A DNA stretch of 64,000 nucleotides from Chitinophaga sp. S165 (GTDB lineage Bacteria; Bacteroidota; Bacteroidia; Chitinophagales; Chitinophagaceae): assembly GCF_003182155.1 (NCBI RefSeq), contig NZ_QGTG01000003.1, positions 186,001 to 250,000 of the forward strand, read 5' to 3'. The notes under the pieces are model-generated. The model saw only the letters and a program-made list of their open reading frames with translations, did not search any database and was not told the DNA's origin. The position numbers and the translations under genes are program-made. This document shows, piece by piece, positions 26,160 through 35,731 of the stretch. The first letter of the stretch is position 1. Each line of letters starts with the position of its first letter.

Positions 26160-27626
26160 TTGTTGCGTATGTTATCAATGACGAGAAAAAACATCAGGAT
26201 CACCCCGGATTTTAAAAGAGTAATTCCCCGCTTTTTTAATTCAGGAAATGAACGTTCTCTCCAGATCATTAACAAGGTTGTGGATATGCCGGAAGAGGTA
26301 GTGTGTAATGTGCTTGGCGGAGTATTGAGAGAGTTTTCGTGCAGGTACAAGGATATCAATATCGTCTTTGAAAACCATTATAGCAGGATCAGTCATCTCG
26401 TGCCTCCCGGGATGACAGTGACCAGGGAACGGCAACATTTACTGGGCGCCTATTTTACGATGGAATACTCCCTCGAAGCGGCTGCGCTATTTAATCCTTC
26501 TGTGGTGGAAGCGCCCGATCAGGGAGGTATGAAACCGGGCGAAAAAAGAGTGATCGTAAGTTTCAGGGCTACGGGCGAAAGTCATATTTCTTCGATAGAG
26601 TTCAGGGAAGGCGTTCTGGACAAAGATTGTAATATTCACCTCGATCCGCCGGCGCGGTTCCTGACAGAAGGCAAGCTGACCAACGAGAAGCGGAACGATA
26701 AGGAGCATTTTGCCCAGCAGTTGACACAGCTACGTTTGCCGGAAGATCTGCATGTGGGTATTTTACATCAGCTGACCGACGAGTTTACATATTCTGAGAT
26801 AGACATTGTTTTGCGCTCCCTGCTGCGGGCAGTTAAAGATCCTTCAGATCAGCAGAATATGAAACAACATGTGCTTGAACTGGTTGATGCCAATTATGAA
26901 CTGCATTTTCCCGATCATACAGGGCTCTCGGAACGTGTTATTTTTCCGGTAACATACACAGAGAAGAATGGTATTGAAGACGCCCGCTTCGTGAAGTTTA
27001 TAGAAGAGGAAGGCTCCTGTACGTATTACGCTACCTACACCGCTTATGATGGATCATTCATCCTGCCGAAGCTGATCCGGACCTGCGATTTCAAACACTT
27101 TGAGGTCTCGCCGTTGTATGGGAAAGGTGCTGTGAATAAGAACCTGGCGCTTTTCCCGAAAAAGATCAAAGGGAAATATGCTATGTTATCCCGCATTGAC
27201 GGAGTAAATAATTACATCATGTTCTCTGATGATCTTTACGAATGGCAGGAACCCATCTTATTACAGAAACCGAAATATCCCTGGGAGTTTGTACAGATAG
27301 GCAACGCCGGTTCTCCGCTGTTGACAGAGAAGGGATGGCTGATCATTTCTCACGGAGTAGGCCCGATGCGCAAATATTGCCTGGGTGCTACACTGTTTGA
27401 CCTGGAAGACCCCACAAAGGAGCTGGGTAGATTGCAATATCCACTGCTGATGCCCAAAGAAGATGAGCGGGATGGATATGTGCCTAATGTCGTCTATTCC
27501 TGTGGCGCAATGATCCACGAGGGACAGGTGTTCATTCCTTATGCGGTATCGGACTATGCGTCTTCATTTGCCAGTGTGCCACTGGATAAATTACTGAAAG
27601 CTTTACTCAAGGATAGTCAGCAGTGA
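26160..27626 (+). CDS. GH130 family β-mannoside phosphorylase-like enzyme
   Basis: 488 residues, no signal peptide, so cytosolic. A five-bladed β-propeller region starts near residue 245. Landmarks are GIEDARFVKF, YYATYTAYDGS, YEWQEP, QIGNAGSPLLTEKGWLIISHGVG, and YSCGAMIHEGQVFIPYAVSD, all typical of GH130. A ~240-residue N-terminal extension is longer than in minimal GH130 members. The family performs reversible phosphorolysis of β-mannosidic bonds. It converges with a three-gene glycosyltransferase operon and overlaps its last gene by 10 bp at the 3' ends. A likely role is turnover of a mannose-containing oligosaccharide. Confidence 0.87.
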   Translation: MLRMLSMTRKNIRITPDFKRVIPRFFNSGNERSLQIINKVVDMPEEVVCNVLGGVLREFSCRYKDINIVFENHYSRISHLVPPGMTVTRERQHLLGAYFTMEYSLEAAALFNPSVVEAPDQGGMKPGEKRVIVSFRATGESHISSIEFREGVLDKDCNIHLDPPARFLTEGKLTNEKRNDKEHFAQQLTQLRLPEDLHVGILHQLTDEFTYSEIDIVLRSLLRAVKDPSDQQNMKQHVLELVDANYELHFPDHTGLSERVIFPVTYTEKNGIEDARFVKFIEEEGSCTYYATYTAYDGSFILPKLIRTCDFKHFEVSPLYGKGAVNKNLALFPKKIKGKYAMLSRIDGVNNYIMFSDDLYEWQEPILLQKPKYPWEFVQIGNAGSPLLTEKGWLIISHGVGPMRKYCLGATLFDLEDPTKELGRLQYPLLMPKEDERDGYVPNVVYSCGAMIHEGQVFIPYAVSDYASSFASVPLDKLLKALLKDSQQ

Positions 27627-28627
27627 GCGACTATCCTCGAATATACTTCTATGTAGTGTGCTACCATTTGCTCCTGGCTGAAATGAGCCATTGAGTGAAG
27701 ATGGCAGTCATGCCGGTTGATGTGTTGTATATTGGATACAGCTGTCACCGCCTCTTCGACGGTATTTACAAGAAAGCCGGTCGTTCCTTCAAGTATCAGT
27801 TCCTTCATTGCACCCCTGTTAAATGCAATGACAGGCGTACCGCACATCATGGCCTCTGCAATGCTCAATCCAAACGGCTCGTCAAACATAACAGGATGTA
27901 GCAAAGCGCTGGCATTGCCAAGTATCTGATCGCGTTCCGCCGGACCCACATTCCCTTTATAAATAACAGTGGTATCATTGATAAAAGGGGCCACTTTTTC
28001 CTTAAAATAATGCTCGTCCTGAATCAGTCCGCAGATGAGCAGTTGCATGTTCAGTTCTGCAGCAATCGCTATGGCGATATGTGTACCTTTCTCTGGATGG
28101 ATCCTTCCAAAACTAAGCAGGTATTCTCCCGGCTTTTCCCTGAAAGAAAAAAGTGACTCATCGATCCCATTATATACCGTGTCTATATATGTCAGTTCCG
28201 GGCTACGATCGCTGTTGCTGATAGACACATAATGACTGGTATCATTGTATTTTTTGTATACCGGTATTATATCGGGAGAAGAGAAACCATGAATGGTCGT
28301 TACCATAGGAGTCGTGATCAGCCTTGAATATGTGAGCGGAAGGAAGTCAAAGTGGTTATGTATGAGATCAAATTCCCCAGCCCTCTCCATTAGTGCGGAA
28401 ATATGTAGACATTCCCACACCTTGAAGTCTGCAGGCTTTTCTCCCAGTGGATGATCGCACACGGAAGATAGTTTTGCATTGGTGATGGAATCGCCGGTTG
28501 CGAAAAGCGTTACGTCGATACCTTTTTTGACAAGACCTTCTGTAAGAACGGATGTTACCTGTTCCCACGGCCCGTATTGACGGGGAGGAGTACGCCATAC
28601 GATAGGGGAAAGAACGGCTATTTTCAT
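27617..28627 (-). CDS. GT4 family glycosyltransferase
   Basis: 336 residues. The N-terminal Rossmann fold begins MKIAVLSPIVWRTPP. The C-terminal GT-B donor domain has LLSFGRIHPEKGTHIAI and the E-x7-E motif in DEPFGLSIAEAMMCGTPVIAF. It catalyses retaining transfer of a sugar nucleotide-linked sugar. The start codon directly abuts the stop of the upstream six-hairpin gene (28628), so the genes are tightly coupled in one operon. It overlaps GH130 tail-to-tail. Confidence 0.9.
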   Translation of the reverse strand: MKIAVLSPIVWRTPPRQYGPWEQVTSVLTEGLVKKGIDVTLFATGDSITNAKLSSVCDHPLGEKPADFKVWECLHISALMERAGEFDLIHNHFDFLPLTYSRLITTPMVTTIHGFSSPDIIPVYKKYNDTSHYVSISNSDRSPELTYIDTVYNGIDESLFSFREKPGEYLLSFGRIHPEKGTHIAIAIAAELNMQLLICGLIQDEHYFKEKVAPFINDTTVIYKGNVGPAERDQILGNASALLHPVMFDEPFGLSIAEAMMCGTPVIAFNRGAMKELILEGTTGFLVNTVEEAVTAVSNIQHINRHDCHLHSMAHFSQEQMVAHYIEVYSRIVAHC

Positions 28628-29722
28628 TTACTTATCTAACATTTCAGAAACGGAAAAATAGGATATCCAGAGAGCGATGGTGCTTTCAGCACCCTGGTTC
28701 TCATTTACCCTGTCAGGCTGTAAGCCGTCAGCACAGCCGCCGGTGTCCTGGTCATATAATGGCAGTTGGAGAGCATTCTCACCCATGAACCACTGCCAGG
28801 AGCATACTCCTTTAGTGAGGAATTTCTTATTGCCGGTAACATGAAAGGCCTGGTGATAGAACAATACCATGGCCATTGCATCCAGCGGCTGTTGGTCAAA
28901 CAATGCGGTGGTGCCGCCTTTACTGCTCCAGCCATTATTACCGACAGGATATAGTATGTTGTCACGGAAAACCTTTGTTTCAAGGAAACTGATGGCCTCC
29001 AACGCAGTATGCAGGTATTCTTCCTGCCGGGTGATCTCGTAGGCGTGCAGCAACGCCAGTGGTATCATTGCGTTATCGTATGTCAGCACTTCTTCGAACC
29101 ATTTCCAATCTCTATCTGAATACCGCCGATACTCATGCACCAGTTTACCGGCCAGTTGTCCGACCCTGTCAAGCTGGTTTTCATGTGAATGATTAGACCC
29201 GATAAACAGGCATAGTCCGATCAGGCTGTTGGCCATACCTCGTAGAGAGATCAGGTTATCCATGTGCGGTGTGGCTTTCAGGAAGATCTCTTCCGCTGTT
29301 CTTATTGTAAGTGGGGAAGGGCCATAAGCTATCAGGTAACCCAGCGCCATCAATGTTCTGCCATAGGCATCTTCCGAGCCGCCATCTTTTACGATCTCTT
29401 TATTGTAATGCATGAAGTTGTGAAAATAGCCATCTTCCATTTGCATGTAATGGATGAAGCTCAGATATACGGACATTAATTTCAGTACCTCCGGGTATCT
29501 GTTGTGTTTCCATGCCATTACGGATAGTAACAGCGCGCGGGAATTGTCGTCAGTACAATAGCCTTCTTTCCTGTTGGGAATATTACGCAAGGCATGTTGT
29601 ATGATTCCTGTGCTATCTGTCAGATTCAGTATGTGATCCGGGTTAAAAGAGGGCAGTGAGATCCTGCCCTGTCTAACGTCTTTTTTTTGAATGGTCTTTG
29701 TTGTCTGTAAATGCGGGTGCAT
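28628..29722 (-). CDS. Six-hairpin ((α/α)6 barrel) glycosidase-like protein
   Basis: 364 residues, soluble. Repeated helical pairs are visible, with motifs NRKEGYCTDDNSRALLLSVM, YDNAMIPLALLHAYEITRQEEYL and DQQPLDAMAMVLFYHQAFHVTGN, characteristic of the six-hairpin glycosidase superfamily. Candidate acidic residues occur in YCTDDNSR and YDNAM. It sits between two GT4 genes in an operon, so a role as hydrolase, trimming enzyme or scaffold in glycan synthesis is plausible. A database call for the exact family is needed before naming an activity. Confidence 0.75.
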   Translation of the reverse strand: MHPHLQTTKTIQKKDVRQGRISLPSFNPDHILNLTDSTGIIQHALRNIPNRKEGYCTDDNSRALLLSVMAWKHNRYPEVLKLMSVYLSFIHYMQMEDGYFHNFMHYNKEIVKDGGSEDAYGRTLMALGYLIAYGPSPLTIRTAEEIFLKATPHMDNLISLRGMANSLIGLCLFIGSNHSHENQLDRVGQLAGKLVHEYRRYSDRDWKWFEEVLTYDNAMIPLALLHAYEITRQEEYLHTALEAISFLETKVFRDNILYPVGNNGWSSKGGTTALFDQQPLDAMAMVLFYHQAFHVTGNKKFLTKGVCSWQWFMGENALQLPLYDQDTGGCADGLQPDRVNENQGAESTIALWISYFSVSEMLDK

Positions 29723-29757
29723 GCTTTTCTTTTTAGTGAAACAATAGGCAAAGCCGT

Positions 29758-30954
29758 TTACAGTGCCACAATATTATTGTATGTAGGCGACTGTTTTTTC
29801 ATCAGTTCATAGAACAGCATTGCATGTTTACGGGCTACGGTCCCCCATAGGGTGTTCCTCGTTTTCATAAAAGCTTTTTTTCCTATTTCTTGTCTTACCG
29901 CTTCATTCCGCAGAAGATAGATGGCGTTATTGGCCAGTGCCTCTTCGTCGCCCGATGCTATGATAATACCGGTATTGTCTTCTAACATTTCATTAGCCAA
30001 TACAAAGGCATTTGAAATGATCGGGCAACCTGCACTCATGGCATACATGAACGTACCGCTCATCGCCTGGTTCGGGTCTTTGGAAGTAAAGAGGTAAATA
30101 TCGGTCAGTGACAGATAGTTCAGTAGCTGATCTGTCGGAATGAATTCGTTGACAAGTTTTACATTGTTAGTAAGATTGTTTTCTTCTATCAATCTTTGCA
30201 GACTTTCGCGGTATGCTTCTCCTTCTGCTTCCACTAAGTTGGGGTGAGTATTCCCCAGTATGACGTAAATAGCATCCGGAAATTCCGCAGCAATTTTCAC
30301 CATTGCTTTAATGCCTAACTCAATTCCTTTGTTAGGACTAAGCAATCCGAAGGTGGTCAGGATCTTTTTCTGCTGCATATTATACCTGCTCTTCAGATCC
30401 ACTCTGTTTGAAGCAGGGATCGGATGGGTGCCATGAGGGATGATTGCAAGTTTATCCTGCTCAATGTTATAATCGTCCACCAAAAGCCTGTGGGAATGAC
30501 GGGTCATCACCATTACTTTATCTGCCAGCAGGCAAATGCTCCTTACCAGCTTCAACCTTTGTTCATCAGGCTCTGGCAATACTGTATGGAAACGGATAAT
30601 GAAAGGCTTTGTGAGCAGGGAAAGGAAGGCCAGTACATATTCGCCCATATTTCCTCCAAAAAGCCCGAATTCGTGCTCTATGCAAACGATCTTAATGGCC
30701 GGATTCTGATTGATGGCCTCTGCGCCTGCTATACAGGAATTCAGCCGGCAACCGTCCATCACCATTGTAACAGGGGCGTTATACAGATCTGTGTTGGCTC
30801 TTTTATCCAGGGCACAAATACTAATATCAAACTCGTGCGTTAACAGACGGGTCAGTTCATTGGTGAGATCGGCAGTAAAGGTGGCAATGCCACATTTACG
30901 CGGAGGGTATGTACCCACAAAGAGAACCTCTGGCTTCATGTCAAATGTATCCAT
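29758..30954 (-). CDS. GT4 family glycosyltransferase
   Basis: 398 residues, GT-B fold. N-terminal VLFVGTYPPRKCGIATFTADL (trehalose synthase/mannosyltransferase-like opening) and C-terminal ILTTFGLLSPNKGIELGIKAM followed by AMSGTFMYAMSAGCPIIS. It is the first gene of the operon 30954-27617 (GT4, six-hairpin, GT4). An internal Met at codon 6 (MKPEVLFVG) could be the true start. Sugar donor and acceptor unknown. The convergent GH130 gene suggests a mannose-type glycan. Confidence 0.88.
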   Translation of the reverse strand: MDTFDMKPEVLFVGTYPPRKCGIATFTADLTNELTRLLTHEFDISICALDKRANTDLYNAPVTMVMDGCRLNSCIAGAEAINQNPAIKIVCIEHEFGLFGGNMGEYVLAFLSLLTKPFIIRFHTVLPEPDEQRLKLVRSICLLADKVMVMTRHSHRLLVDDYNIEQDKLAIIPHGTHPIPASNRVDLKSRYNMQQKKILTTFGLLSPNKGIELGIKAMVKIAAEFPDAIYVILGNTHPNLVEAEGEAYRESLQRLIEENNLTNNVKLVNEFIPTDQLLNYLSLTDIYLFTSKDPNQAMSGTFMYAMSAGCPIISNAFVLANEMLEDNTGIIIASGDEEALANNAIYLLRNEAVRQEIGKKAFMKTRNTLWGTVARKHAMLFYELMKKQSPTYNNIVAL

Positions 30955-31175
30955 ATCAAAGTTTTTAACGAAGTAGTAGCGGTAAATGGAACCGACAGTA
31001 TTAAGGTGCGGGGATTAATAGGGCCGGGGTTCAAAGCTGTTTAGTGTCTTAGTTTTACCTACTTTAAGAATTACAAAAAGTGAACCAGATGAACTGGCAC
31101 GCGGAAAGGGAAGATGTGATGATAATGCAGGATATCCGGATATTTTTACTATTTTCCTTGATAAAAAATGACCCT

Positions 31176-31598
31176 ATGTCAAAACAAACCAGACGAGCGT
31201 TCCTTTCCGCAGCAGGTAAAACGGCTGCAGTGGCAGGTGTTGCTACATTGACAGGCAGTGCGGCAGCCATGGCGACACCACCAGCCGAAAAAGTTTTTGT
31301 GCACCACGTATATTTCTGGCTGAATAATCCCGAAAGTCAGGAAGATAAAGCCAAACTTATCGCCGGGCTACAGAAGCTCGCGAAAAGCGCTAAAACGATC
31401 AAACAACACCATATCGGCACGCCTTCTACAACTAACCGTGACGTAATTGAACGGTCTTACCAGGTATCCTGGTTGCTGTTCTTCAAAAATAAGGCTGACC
31501 AGGATATCTATCAAACAGATCCCGCTCACCTGAAGTTTATTGAAGAATGTTCTTCCGTATGGAAGAAGGTGATCGTATACGACTCCGAAGATATTTAA
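31176..31598 (+). CDS. Tat-exported Dabb (stress-responsive A/B barrel) protein
   Basis: 140 residues from the ATG at 31176. The N-terminus MSKQTRRAFLSAAGKTAAVAG carries a twin-arginine Tat motif (TRRAFLS) and a hydrophobic segment ending in an Ala-rich cleavage region. The rest is a Dabb ferredoxin-like domain: VFVHHVYFWLNNPESQEDKAKL and SYQVSWLLFFKNKADQDIYQ. Dabb proteins are small dimeric barrels, some with enzyme or stress roles. Tat export implies it folds before export to the periplasm. Confidence 0.82.
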   Translation: MSKQTRRAFLSAAGKTAAVAGVATLTGSAAAMATPPAEKVFVHHVYFWLNNPESQEDKAKLIAGLQKLAKSAKTIKQHHIGTPSTTNRDVIERSYQVSWLLFFKNKADQDIYQTDPAHLKFIEECSSVWKKVIVYDSEDI

Positions 31599-31723
31599 TG
31601 ATACTTTGTATATTTGGATCAGCATGTCAGTCACGCCAAAGGCGCGGCTGACATTTGCAAGGATCTGTTATTATAGTCAGGGACCAATGCCAGCTGGATC
31701 GTCATTCAAAAAAGTGATATATT

Positions 31724-32125
31724 ATGCTGAAACAACTCATTGGACTGCTCTTTCCCCAAAAGTTGCAAGAATCTAACGCCGGATTGAAGTCAACCGGGAA
31801 CAGGATCACAGTGAACGCAGAAAAGTTTACCATTTTTACCTCCAATTATTACGAGGAGCCGGCCGATACAGACAACCTGGAAGTCAGGATGCTGGATGGT
31901 TTCGCAAACCATTATCCCGACGAAATCCGGGAACGGGAAATATGTTACCTGTCCTGTGCCTATCAGCCGGACAATAACACACGTATTGAGCTACTCAGTC
32001 CTTACATCTATAAAGACAGGGTCACTGTTTATTTCCTGCTGGAAAGACATAAACAGATCTCTATCTATCTGAATCCTACCGACAACAGGGAATACTACTT
32101 TGATCTGGATTTTATGAATGGATAA
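31724..32125 (+). CDS. Hypothetical protein
   Basis: 133 residues, acidic, no signal peptide or membrane segment. Contains repeated aromatic/aspartate stretches (YYEEPADTDNLEVRMLDGF, NPTDNREYYFDLDF). I do not recognise a family. It lies between the Dabb gene and a terminator and is probably monocistronic or co-transcribed with the Dabb gene. Confidence 0.55.
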   Translation: MLKQLIGLLFPQKLQESNAGLKSTGNRITVNAEKFTIFTSNYYEEPADTDNLEVRMLDGFANHYPDEIREREICYLSCAYQPDNNTRIELLSPYIYKDRVTVYFLLERHKQISIYLNPTDNREYYFDLDFMNG

Positions 32126-32171
32126 TAGCCGGATCATCTGGTACCGAAAAAGTAATAATGATAAAAACAAA

Positions 32172-32205
32172 AAAACGAATGGCTGTCTGACCATTCGTTT
32201 TTTTG
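32172..32205 (+). terminator. Terminator after the hypothetical gene at 31724
   Basis: Perfect stem AAAACGAATGG/CCATTCGTTTT followed by TTTTG. It may also act on the convergent receptor gene. Confidence 0.85.
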
Positions 32206-32228
32206 TTTGTTGCGAGTTGTTCGCTATA

Positions 32229-34823
32229 TTATTGCATGCCATCCATCATTCCCTGGCCTGTACCCTGGCTCTTACGTTTGAACAGGGAGGCGTCTATTTT
32301 ACCGAAACGGTACGCGATGTTCAGTCTGATCATCTGCGGGTTCCTTAAACGGGTGTAGTTTTGGGTGAAATACGCACTGTAAGAGTATTGGTCTGTAATA
32401 CGGCTACGGAAGATATCGCTTACAGCAATTGTTGCACTCAATGCCTTGCTCTTCAGGAAGCTTTTCTTCAGCGCCAGATCTATACCATAGAAGGAGCGGA
32501 TAAAACCTTGTGAGGCGCTTTGTGCTTCCAGGCCGGGAGGGCCACCGCCAAAGCCATTATTGGTATTGATCGGCAGGTTAGTTTTAGACTGATAGGTAGC
32601 GGTAAGCTGCAGTTCAATAGCCTTCGGCAATTTGAAATTACTGTTCAGTTTACCGAATACGCTCCACAATGCCTTTTGATTAACTACAGCAGTAGTACCT
32701 GCATCTATCTTCGAGTTATACGCGTTGATGTTGGTAGATACATCCCACCATTTCGTCAGGTAGTTCTGTACCGTAAGCTCAGCACCGGTCGTATAACTGC
32801 TTGCAGCATTGATGAAGGTATTGATCAGGGCCGTCTTACCTGAAGCAGGGTCAGTTTGCTGATCTATGTAACTGGTGATCGTATTATCTGTGTATTTATA
32901 GTATACGGAACCGAGGAGCGTGTGATTACCTTTAAATGTTTTCAGGTAAGATAACTCCAGGGATTGTGTGAACTCCGGTACCAGGTTCGGATTACCCTTT
33001 GTGATGTTCAGCCGGTCGGTTGAGTCAGCAAATGGGATCAGCTGGAAGAAGTTCGGACGGTTAATACGACGGGTAGCGCTCAACTGTACTTCCTGATCAT
33101 GTTTCAGCTTCTGGCTTAAGAATATGGTAGGGAACAGGCTGGCAGGATAGCTGTTGCTGAATTTCTGTCCGGTCTGGATCAATTCCCCGTTATATTCGGA
33201 ACTTTCGGTACGTAATCCGAGTTTATAGCTGAAATTATGAATGCTGCTGCTGAAGGTCACGTAAGCTGCGTATACGCTCTCGTTGTTCTTATAATTGCTG
33301 GTATTGCCTGATGTGAGGTCGTACTCCTGTGTGGCCTCATTGAACAGGTAATTGTAGTTGTTGTTCTCAATATGACGGAAGGTAGCACGTAATCCCGCTT
33401 CCAGTTTACTCTTGGTGCCGAGCGGTCTTATATAGTCTGTCTGGGCGGTGATGTTACGCATTTTACCATCTCCCAGGATCCTTTCCACTTCATTGCTGGT
33501 AACCGCACCACCTTTGATATTATAAAAGTCGGTAGTGTAGTTAGAATTATTGGAACTGGTACCGCCGAAGTAGTTAGCATCTACTGTCAGTTCTTCTCCT
33601 TCGTGTGGGAAAATGTGCTTCATACCCAGCACTAAACCGGTACCATTGAATGTACGTTTGCCATCGGTAACCCTGCGGCTGAAAGCCGTAGTCGGAGCTC
33701 CGCTGAACAGGCTGTCAGTATTGATGTCCAGGATACTTGAAGGTTTGAACTGACCATGTACTTTGATACCTGATACAGACAAAGTGGTACGGTTAGTAGC
33801 GAAATAATCCATTCCAAGACGGCCGAACATAAATCCACCGTTACTTCTGGAGCTATTCTCCTGAAGGGTATGGATATTCGGATCGTCAGATATATCCAGG
33901 CGGTCTGTTTTACCATTGGTACGGTCACGCATCTGGTTGATCATACCGCTGGCAGTAATGTTAAATTTACCCTGGCGCAGGTTGAAATCGCCACCGCCAT
34001 TGAAGCCTCCACGTTTGTCTACACCAGCACGGATATTTCCATTATAACCGGTTTTACGGTTCTTTTTCAGTACGATGTTTACGATACCAGCGCCGCCGCC
34101 TGAAGCATCATATTTCGCACTTGGAGCGGTCATTACTTCTACACTCTCGATAGCGTCCGCAGGGATCTGATCGAGAGTAAGGGTAGTAGGACGGCCATCA
34201 ATATATAATTGCGGCGTCGCATTACGCATGGTCATCTTTCCGTCAATATCAATATTCACGGAAGGCACGTTCTTCATTACGTCCTGTGCGGTACCGCCCG
34301 CACTGGAAATACTCTGTTCTACGTTAAACACCTTTTTATCCATGTCAACCTTCATCAGTGGTTTGCTGGCAGTAACGGTTACGCCCTGCAGCTGACTGAT
34401 GTCGCTGGTCAGTTTGATGTTGCCCAGGTCTTTATCGAAAGAAGGCATTGTACCGGGAGCAGGCTTCTTCATAACGAAGGTTACGACCTGTGAATAAGGC
34501 TTGAATCCAGTGGCGGATATCTTCAGGATCAATGGTCCCATAATAGGGAGTTCTTCCAGGTTAAATTCACCATTATTCTGCGTGATAACACCTTTTATCA
34601 GTACATCCTTTTTAGTTTTCGTAACAGAGTCGAGACGATTCTGGAATATGATCACTGAAGTGTAGGGCATGGGTTTCCCTTCGTTGTCGAGTACCTTACC
34701 GTAAACGCGGCCTATGCTGGGCGGTTTGCCGCCAGCAAAACCTCCGGGCCTCTGTTGCGCGGAAATGTGAACGGTGAAGGTCAACATGGCAATAAGCCAG
34801 ATAATTCTTTGCATAAGTAACAT
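32229..34823 (-). CDS. TonB-dependent-receptor-like outer membrane β-barrel protein
   Basis: 864 residues. A signal peptide (LIAMLTFTVHISAQ) is followed by a carboxypeptidase-regulatory-like β-sandwich (GKVLDNEGKPMPYTSVIIF), a plug domain (SSAGGTAQDVMKNVPSVNID ... YDASGGGAGIVNIVLKK), and a C-terminal β-barrel to residue 850. It belongs to the OMP_b-brl_3 group without an obvious TonB box and is not paired with a SusD gene. The LytS/LytTR pair directly upstream on the same strand may regulate it. Ligand unknown. Confidence 0.88.
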   Translation of the reverse strand: MLLMQRIIWLIAMLTFTVHISAQQRPGGFAGGKPPSIGRVYGKVLDNEGKPMPYTSVIIFQNRLDSVTKTKKDVLIKGVITQNNGEFNLEELPIMGPLILKISATGFKPYSQVVTFVMKKPAPGTMPSFDKDLGNIKLTSDISQLQGVTVTASKPLMKVDMDKKVFNVEQSISSAGGTAQDVMKNVPSVNIDIDGKMTMRNATPQLYIDGRPTTLTLDQIPADAIESVEVMTAPSAKYDASGGGAGIVNIVLKKNRKTGYNGNIRAGVDKRGGFNGGGDFNLRQGKFNITASGMINQMRDRTNGKTDRLDISDDPNIHTLQENSSRSNGGFMFGRLGMDYFATNRTTLSVSGIKVHGQFKPSSILDINTDSLFSGAPTTAFSRRVTDGKRTFNGTGLVLGMKHIFPHEGEELTVDANYFGGTSSNNSNYTTDFYNIKGGAVTSNEVERILGDGKMRNITAQTDYIRPLGTKSKLEAGLRATFRHIENNNYNYLFNEATQEYDLTSGNTSNYKNNESVYAAYVTFSSSIHNFSYKLGLRTESSEYNGELIQTGQKFSNSYPASLFPTIFLSQKLKHDQEVQLSATRRINRPNFFQLIPFADSTDRLNITKGNPNLVPEFTQSLELSYLKTFKGNHTLLGSVYYKYTDNTITSYIDQQTDPASGKTALINTFINAASSYTTGAELTVQNYLTKWWDVSTNINAYNSKIDAGTTAVVNQKALWSVFGKLNSNFKLPKAIELQLTATYQSKTNLPINTNNGFGGGPPGLEAQSASQGFIRSFYGIDLALKKSFLKSKALSATIAVSDIFRSRITDQYSYSAYFTQNYTRLRNPQMIRLNIAYRFGKIDASLFKRKSQGTGQGMMDGMQ

Positions 34824-34834
34824 TCTTATAGAGA

Positions 34835-34842
34835 CAAAACTA
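34835..34842 (-). promoter_or_regulatory. -7 box (TAGTTTTG) of the β-barrel receptor gene
   Basis: Perfect TANNTTTG on the minus strand, 11 bp upstream of the ATG at 34823. A CAAA (TTTG on the minus strand) at 34867-34870 is 24 bp away, slightly beyond the usual spacing. Confidence 0.45.
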
Positions 34843-34949
34843 ATAGCGCATTTCCATTATACATAGCAAATGAGACAATGCTTGGAAATAATGCGACGAA
34901 AAAGCCGGAAAATGGTTGTCAGCATAATACATGATAAGCTGGTACAGGG

Positions 34950-35663
34950 TTATCGGATACCTGTCAGTGCTGCTACTGCTTCCCGGTAATTGTCGCCCAC
35001 GGGTAGTTCCATGGCGCCGATAAATACACTGTTTTTTCTGATGGCGGTGATATGCGCCACGGCAATGATATATGATTTGTGAATGCGGATGAATTTGGCG
35101 GGCGCCAGTTGTTCTTCCACTTGTTTTAATGGCATACGGGTTACAACAGGTTTTGCGGTGCCTGTCAGATGTATCCGGATATAGTCTTTTAAAGCTTCGA
35201 TCCAGATGATATCGGCTACATTTATTTTCAGCAGACTATAATCAGAGTTGACGAAAAAGAATTCAGGTGTGCTGGTAGCTGAAGCTGTTGCCGGATGATG
35301 TTTCAGCTGGAACAGTTCCCGCGCCTTATTGCAGGCTTTGATAAATCGGGGTAATGCTACCGGTTTTACCAGGTAATCTGTTACATCCAGTTCAAATCCT
35401 TCCAGCGCATATTTTTCATAGGCCGTGATAAGAATGATCATGGGTTTATGCGCCAGGCTCTGTATAAACTGCAGGCCTGTCAATCCCGGCATTTGTATGT
35501 CAAGGAAGATCAGGTCCACTTCCTTTTCCTGCAACACTTTGATAGCCTCAAATGCATCTGCACATTTGGCAACGAGTTCCAGGTAGGGTACCTGGCGAAT
35601 GTTATCTTCCAGTAGATCCAATGCTAACGGTTCATCATCAACAGCTATACAACGTAATACCAT
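34950..35663 (-). CDS. LytTR family response regulator
   Basis: 237 residues. Receiver domain residues 1-118 have phospho-acceptor D55 in IFLDIQMPG and the DD pair at 9-10. The LytTR DNA-binding domain (130-237) has FFVNSDYSLLKINVADIIWIEALKDYIRIH and FIRIHKSYIIAVAHI. It follows the sensor kinase gene by 68 bp on the same strand, so they form a two-component system. Such pairs often control surface or exopolysaccharide genes. The receptor downstream is a candidate target. Confidence 0.92.
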   Translation of the reverse strand: MVLRCIAVDDEPLALDLLEDNIRQVPYLELVAKCADAFEAIKVLQEKEVDLIFLDIQMPGLTGLQFIQSLAHKPMIILITAYEKYALEGFELDVTDYLVKPVALPRFIKACNKARELFQLKHHPATASATSTPEFFFVNSDYSLLKINVADIIWIEALKDYIRIHLTGTAKPVVTRMPLKQVEEQLAPAKFIRIHKSYIIAVAHITAIRKNSVFIGAMELPVGDNYREAVAALTGIR

Positions 35664-35731
35664 AATTCGATTTTCAATTGGGAATTAAGAACCAGGAATT
35701 ATTTATGGTGCACTTCTTCAGGTTCCTGATT

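Noticed and set aside
32229..34823. SusC/SusD-type polysaccharide utilisation locus around the β-barrel receptor
   Set aside because: No SusD-like partner and no CAZyme genes are adjacent; the protein looks like a single OMP_b-brl_3 receptor.
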